Shown here: positions 1 through 4,309 of the stretch, in pieces
Layout of the letters: every line of letters begins with the position of its first letter
How positions within the stretch are numbered: the first letter of the stretch is position 1
Position numbers and translations under genes: made by a program
Notes under the pieces: generated by a model
The model's input: only the letters and a program-made list of their open reading frames with translations
What the model was told of the DNA's origin: nothing
Database searches by the model: none
NCBI GenBank assembly: GCA_964394335.1
Contig: CAYMVZ010000033.1
Span: 1 to 21,495 of the forward strand
Direction of reading: 5' to 3'
From: CAJXCL01 sp964394335
Lineage (GTDB): Bacteria > Nitrospinota > Nitrospinia > CAJXCL01
Length of the DNA stretch: 21,495 bases

Positions 1-27
1 CAAACAATTTAACAGATTAAAGTCCTT

Positions 28-57
28 ATGCAGCTAAGAGTGGACTTGACCCCTTTT
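28..57 (+). repeat. REP/RAYT-like repeat end, copy 1
   Basis: This stretch is nearly identical to 1735-1764 (ATGCAGCTAAGAGTGGACTT followed by GACCC and a T run) and is an inverted match to 1539-1569. Read on the minus strand it starts GGGTCAAGTCC, the same start as the other repeats here. It lies just before the first cassette-like gene. The matching left end, if any, is outside the window, so I cannot tell whether it is a lone end or half of an element. Confidence 0.65.
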
Positions 58-98
58 CTTTTCAACATTCTCTACTCTTTGTTTTGGGTAGGTAATCA

Positions 99-110
99 GG
101 GTCGTTATGC
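99..110 (+). other. possible attC right-end box (R') before the first cassette
   Basis: The bases GGGTCGTTATGC resemble the right-end core of integron attC sites and the similar GGGTCGTTAGC at 2466-2476. It sits 30 bp before the first cassette-like gene, where a cassette junction is expected. The left half of the site is not visible; the repeat at 28-57 occupies the place where it would be. This is a weak call based on similarity and position only. Confidence 0.25.
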
Positions 111-140
111 TAGAGATATTACTGAAAAAAACAAAAGAAA

Positions 141-533
141 ATGTCAGAAAATAATAATTCATTGGACAATTGTAATAAAGACAAAAAAAGCTCCCTGTGG
201 GACTACTTCTATCCTAATTTCAGCAAAACATGGAAGTGTATATTAACTCTTGCGATCATTTTTGCAGGGATAGTTTACGGTGGAATTACGATTTGTAAAA
301 TTTTTAATGAGCCCTCTTCTTCGAGCAAACCTGAGTGGGCTAAAAATGCACTCATAATTTGGGCTGTAGTACCACCACTGTGGTTTTGGTTTGACTACTT
401 TTTTATTTGGAAAACAGAAAATTTGAAAGACGATCCAATTGCGCTTGAAAAATTCAAATACGGACAGTCAGTAAGTCGTAACGTTTGGTTGGCCTTTGTC
501 GTCCTTTTAGCCGCTTTTTACTTTAAATCATAG
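141..533 (+). CDS. small membrane protein of unknown function (cassette gene)
   Basis: This is a 130-residue protein with a polar, Asn/Lys-rich N-terminus (about 1-30) and three hydrophobic stretches: about 33-53, 69-90 (rich in Trp and Phe, with a PPLWFWF motif) and 113-127. It should be a small inner-membrane protein with no long soluble domain. I do not recognise the family. An attC-like site starts 40 bp after its stop codon, the usual arrangement for an integron cassette, and short membrane proteins of unknown role are common in cassettes. The ATG at 141 has only an A-rich stretch upstream and no clear ribosome binding site, so translation may depend on the upstream context. The start could be one of the next few codons, but there is no other ATG near the N-terminus. 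Confidence 0.65.
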   Translation: MSENNNSLDNCNKDKKSSLWDYFYPNFSKTWKCILTLAIIFAGIVYGGITICKIFNEPSSSSKPEWAKNALIIWAVVPPLWFWFDYFFIWKTENLKDDPIALEKFKYGQSVSRNVWLAFVVLLAAFYFKS

Positions 534-572
534 ATTTCTTGTAAACATATTTTAATTGAAATTACTAAAAGC

Positions 573-700
573 GCATAACAATTTGGTGCACAGGACAGCG
601 AGCAATGAGTCGCCGTTTCTAAGACCCACTACTAATAAGGTTTTTGGAGATTCAAACTTTATTTTGCTTTTGCTCACTGCCTGTGACCAAGAGCGTTAGA
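573..700 (+). other. integron attC recombination site
   Basis: The left core GCATAAC (573-579) and right core GCGTTAG (693-699) enclose two arms that pair imperfectly. The left arm GGTGCACAGGACAGCGAGC pairs with the right arm GCTCACTGCCTGTGACC, leaving two unpaired bases (a G and an A) on the left arm only. Unpaired bases on one arm, spaced along an imperfect hairpin with AAC/GTT cores, are the hallmark of attC. The loop between arms is about 68 bases, within the range of long attC sites. It separates the membrane protein gene from the lipoprotein gene, both on the plus strand. Confidence 0.7.
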
Positions 701-719
701 AATCCAGGAGGAAAATCTT

Positions 720-1397
720 ATGTTCATTAAATATTTTTGGTTGTGGTTGATTGGTGTTACATCTCTAATTGTATCTGGTTGCGCAACAACACAAATCAGT
801 AAAAACGTTAATACTCAACAGTACTATGAAATGGCTATCTCAGATGCTGCCATAATCGAAGTTAGCGAAATTATTCCTCTTCCAGTAATAAAGTCTGAAA
901 GTGTGATAGTTGTAAGCTGGACAAAGTATCCTAATAGCTATCCTGAAGGGGAAATAATCAATCTAGATTGGTCTCCGTGGGTAACGTTAGATGGAGAAGT
1001 AAAAAAAGCTTGTAAGAATTTTAAAAAAAATACTCTTAAAGAAAATATTCAGCAATTACTTGGTTTGCCTGCAAACCATGACGAAGATCGTAGTTTTGTA
1101 ACGTTAAATGTTAATTCCGTGTCTATATTTCGTCCATGTGCTAATCCGAGTGTAACAGATGAGAAATGCCTTCAAGAGTTACCAAAAGATATTAGCTTAG
1201 AACACGCAAAGTGGTTTGCCAAACAGACATCTAAGGCATATAAGCGCCCTGAAGGTTTCCCATGGACTCGTTTAGGATATACATATAACTGGAAGGCTGG
1301 AGAGAATGAAGTTGGTCTTGCAGAATTTGTTATTAAAAAAGGGGCTTTCGTAAAAACTCTATCTGTTGTAGATACAAAAACTTATTGCAGTAATTAA
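720..1397 (+). CDS. putative lipoprotein of unknown function (cassette gene)
   Basis: This is a 225-residue protein with a lipoprotein signal peptide: a Lys near the start, a hydrophobic run (about 5-18), then lipobox VSGC with the acylated Cys at residue 21, followed by a polar ATTQ stretch. The mature protein is soluble, with several Cys residues (about 98, 139, 149, 223) that could form disulfides in the periplasm. I do not recognise the family. The start is well supported by a strong ribosome binding site (CAGGAGG, 8 bp before ATG). It begins 20 bp after the attC site at 573-700 and is followed within a few bases by a degenerate attC-like hairpin, so it reads as one gene cassette. No promoter of its own is evident. 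Confidence 0.75.
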   Translation: MFIKYFWLWLIGVTSLIVSGCATTQISKNVNTQQYYEMAISDAAIIEVSEIIPLPVIKSESVIVVSWTKYPNSYPEGEIINLDWSPWVTLDGEVKKACKNFKKNTLKENIQQLLGLPANHDEDRSFVTLNVNSVSIFRPCANPSVTDEKCLQELPKDISLEHAKWFAKQTSKAYKRPEGFPWTRLGYTYNWKAGENEVGLAEFVIKKGAFVKTLSVVDTKTYCSN

Positions 1398-1400
1398 TTT

Positions 1401-1471
1401 CTAACATGTTGCTACACCAGACCACGAGCAGCAAGCTTTTTTCAAAAGGTTTGCTGCTTACATGTTTTTTT
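1401..1471 (+). other. degenerate attC-like hairpin or terminator
   Basis: AACATGT (1403-1409) pairs with ACATGTT (1460-1466), and AGCAGCAA (1427-1434) pairs with TTGCTGCT (1451-1458). The left side has about 17 extra unpaired bases. The left end TTCTAAC resembles an attC left core, but the right end runs into T's instead of GTTAG. The T run (1465-1471) after the stem also makes it a plausible Rho-independent terminator for the lipoprotein gene. It lies 3 bp before the repeat at 1474, whose insertion may have damaged the site. Confidence 0.45.
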
Positions 1472-1473
1472 AT

Positions 1474-1519
1474 GAATGAGGGTCAAATCTTTATTATTGA
1501 CAAAACTTCACACTATCAA
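1474..1519 (+). repeat. ~45-bp direct repeat, REP-like, copy A
   Basis: The sequence starts GAATGAGGGTCAAATC and matches 2286-2330 with only a few differences. Inside it, GTCAA (1482-1486) and TTGAC (1497-1501) can pair around a 10-base loop, directly after a GG(G). A G-rich tetranucleotide next to a short hairpin is typical of REP sequences moved by RAYT (IS200-like, Y1) transposases. No RAYT gene is in the window. Confidence 0.65.
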
Positions 1520-1538
1520 ACACTATCAATGTAATAAG

Positions 1539-1765
1539 AAAGGGGGTCAAGTCCACTCTTGACTGCATTAACAATTTGTATTGTACTTTAAAGAACTTCA
1601 ATCTACAATCAAGCGTGGATTTCAAAGATTAGTCGCAGTGGTTTTTCCTTTTTTAGGCGCTGTTTAGTTTTTGTTTTTTACAGCGACTTATACAAGTCTT
1701 TTAATTAAGCTAAATCTTTTTTACGTTATTTCTTATGCAGCTAAGAGTGGACTTGACCCTTTTTT
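1539..1765. mobile_element. 227-bp MITE-like element with ~30-bp inverted ends
   Basis: The left end (1539-1569) contains GGGGGTCAAGTCCACTCTT and CTGCAT. The right end (1735-1765) is its imperfect reverse complement, ending in GACCC and T's. The ~170-bp interior is AT-rich, has no convincing reading frame and contains smaller stems (for example GTCGC near 1632 against GCGAC near 1683). The left end also carries a GTCAA...TTGAC hairpin like the direct repeats nearby. It is most simply a non-autonomous element moved in trans. Its right end stops 12 bp before the start of the SnoaL-like gene. Confidence 0.6.
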
Positions 1766-1777
1766 CGTGTTGGTTTT

Positions 1778-2215
1778 ATGAAGTTACCTGAACGTGCTAA
1801 AGACAACAAGACGGACATTATTGCGGGCATGGAAGCGTGGGGCAATGCCTTTAGTGCGGAGCATCCTGGGACAATTTTGTCCTTCTATGCTGATGATGCA
1901 GTCCTGTGGGGCACACTCTCCCCGACCCGCCGAGAAAACCGAGCGGCCATTCGCAACTACTTTGAACAAGTCTTCACTTTCACAGAGCGCAAGGTGACGT
2001 TCCACGATCCACTCATCCGGGTCTATGCCAATATGGCGATCAACACGGGGCCTTACACGTTCTCGTGGGTTAAAGACGGCCAAGCCGAAACGATTCCCGC
2101 GCGCTATAGTTTTATCTACGTGAAGCGCGACGAGCGCTGGCTGATTGTCGATCACCACTCGTCTATCATGCCTACCCTTGAGGTGGTCACATATGGAGGA
2201 AGCCATCATACATGA
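1778..2215 (+). CDS. SnoaL-like / SgcJ-EcaC family protein (NTF2 fold)
   Basis: This 145-residue protein fits the NTF2-like SgcJ/EcaC (DUF4440-type) family. It has an N-terminal helix with W21 and a FYADDAVLWGT motif, a RAAIRNYFEQ helix, a PARYSFIYV strand, and the signature ending DERWLIVDHHSSIMP. Members are small cone-shaped ligand-binding proteins or enzymes of varied and mostly unknown substrate, so no reaction can be assigned. No ribosome binding site is evident before the ATG; the element ending at 1765 may have replaced the native upstream region, and a few N-terminal codons may not be native. Its base composition is clearly more GC-rich than all neighbours, which suggests recent transfer. 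It is bracketed by the direct repeats at 1474 and 2286. The frame on the opposite strand is a shadow. Confidence 0.8.
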   Translation: MKLPERAKDNKTDIIAGMEAWGNAFSAEHPGTILSFYADDAVLWGTLSPTRRENRAAIRNYFEQVFTFTERKVTFHDPLIRVYANMAINTGPYTFSWVKDGQAETIPARYSFIYVKRDERWLIVDHHSSIMPTLEVVTYGGSHHT

Positions 2216-2285
2216 GTGGCGCCAAACCTTGATTGTTGACTTAAAAGTATTTGCTCTTAAACCTTTTGTTTTTTGTGTAAAATAA

Positions 2286-2330
2286 GAATGAGGGTCAAAT
2301 CTTTATAATTGACAAACTTAACGCTATCAA
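2286..2330 (+). repeat. ~45-bp direct repeat, REP-like, copy B
   Basis: This is the second copy of the repeat at 1474-1519, in the same orientation and including the GTCAA...TTGAC hairpin and the following CTATCAA. Together the copies flank the MITE-like element and the GC-rich SnoaL-like gene, about 810 bp apart. The stretch from here to 2465 holds no gene that I can support. Confidence 0.65.
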
Positions 2331-2465
2331 TGCAGCAAAGGCAGCCATGCCCAACTATCTATTCAACCTAACACCAAACAGCAAGTCTACGTGCGACTAT
2401 CACTTGAAACAAAAGTTTTGTGTTAAAATAATATCTTCAATAACTTGTTCGGCCTAGGATAATGG

Positions 2466-2476
2466 GGTCGTTAGCT
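2466..2476 (+). other. possible attC right-end box (R') before the broken cassette gene
   Basis: GGGTCGTTAGC resembles the right core of the attC at 3018-3107 (TTCGTTAGC) and the box at 99-110. It is 2 bp before the start codon of the next gene, the right place for a cassette boundary. I could not find a pairing left arm between 2331 and 2465, so the site may be incomplete. Confidence 0.3.
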
Positions 2477-2478
2477 AA

Positions 2479-3012
2479 ATGACATATTACAAAGATTTAT
2501 CGAGGTATGAAGACTTTAGAGTAGAAGGTTATCATGTTCTAAATATAGGATGGTTGAACATAAATCATGACTATCCTTAAGGATATACATCAAAAAGATT
2601 CAAGAATAAATTAAAAACACTCTGCTTATCACATGTCATCAACCTTGCGATGGGAGTTCATGAATGTGAGTTCTGTTTAAGAGAAATAATTGATTATGAT
2701 AAACTCCAGAATTTAGAAAATAAAAAAAGAAAAATTATTTTGCGGTTAAATGCTCTAAAAAAACTAAGAAAAGAAGGGAAATTGAAAAGTAAAGATGAAA
2801 TGAAACAATTACAGGATCAACTGGTAGAAATAACACGTGAGGACTGTGGTGATCCATCCTCAATGGCCCCTGGAGCAAATGCTAATTGAGAAATAAGAGT
2901 CATTGGCGAAGGTGTTATCTATACCGCGCCTACAATGATATATTACTATGTGGAAAAGCATAATTACTTGCCACCAAAAGAATTCGTAAAAGCTATTGAA
3001 AATCATACTTAG
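2479..3012 (+). pseudogene. broken cassette gene with two in-frame stops
   Basis: A single frame runs from ATG 2479 to TAG 3010-3012 (178 codons), interrupted only by TAA at 2578-2580 and TGA at 2887-2889. On both sides of each stop the translation stays protein-like. It begins MTYYKDLSRYEDF, then LNIGWLNINHDYP, then (after the TAA) GYTSKRF and a CEFC pair, a charged coiled-coil-like segment (about 75-120), and (after the TGA) EIRV, IYTAPTMIYYYV and PPKEFVKAI. This pattern recalls a hypothetical family frequent in integron cassettes (LNVGWL...HxCxFC...EIRV...APxxIxHYV...PPxEF), possibly the one called DUF7919; the name is from memory. Each stop is one base change from a sense codon (for example AAA or GGA). 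It lies between an R'-like box and a good attC. A short intact frame starts at 2650 and could still be translated. Confidence 0.65.
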
Positions 3013-3017
3013 AAAAA

Positions 3018-3107
3018 ACATAACCATTAAATCTACTTGACCCAAAACAGCGAGTCACAGTTAATTCAGTTTTTCTGCAACAAAGGCAAGTGATTATGTT
3101 CGTTAGC
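3018..3107 (+). other. integron attC recombination site
   Basis: The left core CATAAC (3019-3024) and right core CGTTAGC (3101-3107) flank two complementary arms. AATCTACTTGACC (3030-3042) pairs with GGCAAGTGATT (3085-3095), leaving two unpaired bases (T and A) on the left arm only. This one-sided bulge pattern matches the site at 573-700 and is characteristic of attC. It starts 5 bp after the stop of the broken cassette gene and ends 30 bp before the peroxiredoxin-like gene. Confidence 0.65.
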
Positions 3108-3136
3108 TTGATGTTATCCAAAAATACAGGAATTAA

Positions 3137-3673
3137 ATGAGACGCAAACCTGGAGAAAAAACAAATCCTATTAAACTTCCAGCTATTGACGGTTCTAATT
3201 TCGACACAGAAAGTATAAAAGGCAAACCTTTCATGCTTTCGTTTTTTCGTTTTGCTGGCTGTCCATTCTGCAATTTGCGAATTCATGAACTTGCTCGGCG
3301 GTTCAATGAATTTGATGATAATTTTACTGTTGTTACTATTTTTGATTCTCCGTTGGATGACCTTAAGCGTCATACCGAAGGACACAAAGCTCCTTTTCCA
3401 ATCCTGGCAGACGAAAGCAATCAATATTATAGAGAGTTTGGTGTTGAACACTCGGTTTGCGGCATGTTTAAAGGAATGATTTTTCGTATGCCAACATTAG
3501 TAAAGGCTATGTTAAAGGGCTATCTACCAACAACAATTAAGGGTAGTGTGACAACAATGCCAGCGGATTTTCTAATTGACAAGGCCGGTCTTATTCATAC
3601 TGCACATTGTGGGAAAGACGAAGGAGATCATTTACCCTTTGATCAACTAAAAGCATTTTTTATGAAACAGTAA
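3137..3673 (+). CDS. peroxiredoxin-like (AhpC/TSA family) thiol protein
   Basis: This 178-residue protein has a thioredoxin fold of the AhpC/TSA (peroxiredoxin-like) group. The N-terminal KLPAIDGSNF strand pair leads to FFRFAGCPFC (Cys 42 and 45) and a following helix. A VVTIFDSP strand, a FPILADES segment and a MPADFLIDKAGLIHTAHCG strand-turn-strand follow. A CxxC pair in this position is typical of the peroxiredoxin-like branch that probably reduces peroxides or exchanges disulfides in the cytoplasm; the substrate is unknown. It has no signal peptide. The start is supported by AGGA 6 bp upstream. It follows the attC at 3018-3107 and is on the same strand as the cassettes, so it is probably also a cassette. 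An AAGCTAAC sequence at 3694-3701 could be the left core of its own attC, but no right half is seen. Confidence 0.8.
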   Translation: MRRKPGEKTNPIKLPAIDGSNFDTESIKGKPFMLSFFRFAGCPFCNLRIHELARRFNEFDDNFTVVTIFDSPLDDLKRHTEGHKAPFPILADESNQYYREFGVEHSVCGMFKGMIFRMPTLVKAMLKGYLPTTIKGSVTTMPADFLIDKAGLIHTAHCGKDEGDHLPFDQLKAFFMKQ

Positions 3674-3742
3674 AATGTTTTTAATAATGGCTTTAAGCTA
3701 ACAACAGTCCATGTTACTTGAAACAAAGATGTACTTCCGCAT

Positions 3743-3765
3743 CAAATACAAAAAAAATGTATTTG
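3743..3765. repeat. AT-rich perfect inverted repeat
   Basis: CAAATACA (3743-3750) and TGTATTTG (3758-3765) form a perfect 8-bp stem around a loop of seven A's. It is in the spacer between the peroxiredoxin-like gene and the histone-fold gene. There is no T run after it on the plus strand, so a terminator role is uncertain. Confidence 0.45.
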
Positions 3766-3815
3766 GCTTCCCAATTACCAATAATCCCCTATCCCTGAAA
3801 TATTCTTGACTTCAA

Positions 3816-3837
3816 CTAATACTTGCATTAGTATTAG
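3816..3837. promoter_or_regulatory. operator-like palindrome upstream of the histone gene
   Basis: CTAATAC (3816-3822) and GTATTAG (3831-3837) are perfect inverted repeats with an 8-bp spacer, the size and symmetry of a dimeric repressor site. TTGACT at 3806-3811 lies directly before it, and a weak -10-like TAGTAT at 3829-3834 would fall inside the palindrome (17-bp spacing). The site is about 90 bp before the histone-fold gene. The regulator is unknown. Confidence 0.35.
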
Positions 3838-3848
3838 CCATATTTTTT

Positions 3849-3876
3849 TTGACTATTCTAATCTTATAAATAATTA
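3849..3876 (+). promoter_or_regulatory. possible promoter of the histone-fold gene
   Basis: TTGACT (3849-3854) and TAATTA (3871-3876) are spaced by 16 bp in a very AT-rich stretch, giving a leader of about 45 bases before the ATG at 3929. The -35 is good and the -10 weak. In such AT-rich DNA chance matches are frequent. Confidence 0.3.
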
Positions 3877-3928
3877 AATTCTTTATGTTAGATACTTTTA
3901 TTAATCTTAGAAAAGCTGGAGGGATGGT

Positions 3929-4117
3929 ATGAGTGAGAAAGAACTACTGATAGTTGTATCAAAACTCAAAAAATATATTCGTTCGACACATGGAATGAGT
4001 ACGGCGGGCAACGTTGCATCAGCATTGTCTGAAGTCGTCCGCAATTTATGCGATCAAGCGATCGAGAAAGCAAAATCGGATGGCCGCAAAACCTTAATGG
4101 ATAGAGACTTTAATTAA
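3929..4117 (+). CDS. bacterial single histone-fold protein (Bdellovibrio HBb/Bd0055-like)
   Basis: This 62-residue protein has the layout of a minimal histone fold. Helix 1 is at about 5-19 (LLIVVSKLKKYIRS), loop 1 at HGMSTAG (21-27), a long helix 2 at about 24-51 (ALSEVVRNLCDQAIEKAKS), then loop 2 with the signature GRKTLMDRDF (52-61). The RKT and RD pair match the RKTVMxRD motif of archaeal and bacterial histones, where these residues support the fold and DNA contact. Helix 3 is almost absent, as in very short bacterial histones. It should form dimers and bind DNA in the nucleoid. A strong GGAGGG sits 5 bp before the ATG (3918-3923). Family assignment is from pattern recognition. It lies between the cassette region and dnaE, so it could be a chromosomal gene or a last cassette; no attC follows it. 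Confidence 0.8.
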   Translation: MSEKELLIVVSKLKKYIRSTHGMSTAGNVASALSEVVRNLCDQAIEKAKSDGRKTLMDRDFN

Positions 4118-4236
4118 GTAGCAGTTTTCGGAAAGTTTGGGAACCTGATAAAACCTATATCTTCTCTCAGCGGTCTGTTGCCAGAGCTAAATTTATAGGA
4201 AAGACTTCAATACTTTTTTTTGCTTTTTTAATATAT

Positions 4237-4302
4237 ATTAACCTCGTCTAAAGCCCCTGCTTGCCAAGGAGTGGAAGTGCAACACGCAGGGGTAGTGTTA
4301 AT
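4237..4302. repeat. GC-rich hairpin between the histone gene and dnaE
   Basis: CCCCTGC (4254-4260) pairs with GCAGGGG (4286-4292). The stem can continue with TTGC against GCAA and CCA against TGG inside, and with ATTAAC (4237-4242) against GTTAAT (4297-4302) outside. It lies 8 bp beyond the dnaE stop codon. It may act as a bidirectional 3'-end structure for the convergent histone-fold and dnaE genes, although neither strand has a strict T run after the stem. Confidence 0.5.
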
Positions 4303-4309
4303 AATATTT

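Noticed and set aside
28..246. 72-aa frame at the left edge
   Set aside because: It runs through the repeat at 28-57 and overlaps the better-supported membrane protein gene in another frame; no ribosome binding site or protein character.
1784..2209. 141-aa frame on the minus strand
   Set aside because: It mirrors the SnoaL-like gene, whose family motifs are clear on the plus strand; the long antisense frame reflects its higher GC content.
2366..2476. Complete attC before the broken cassette gene
   Set aside because: A CCTAAC and a CGTTAGC are present at suitable distance, but the inner arms do not pair, so only the right-end box is kept as a weak feature.
2993..3451. 152-aa minus-strand frame
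   Set aside because: It lies antisense to the attC site and the peroxiredoxin-like gene and shows no domain pattern.
4121..4250. Open stretch after the histone gene, considered as a gene remnant
   Set aside because: A frame near 4136-4245 reads as plausible protein but has no start codon or family match; too short to claim.
4237..4302. Hairpin considered as an attC site for the histone gene
   Set aside because: The ends (ATTAAC and GTTAAT) do not fit attC cores, the spacers between cores and arms are unequal (11 and 4 bases), and the main stem has no one-sided unpaired bases.
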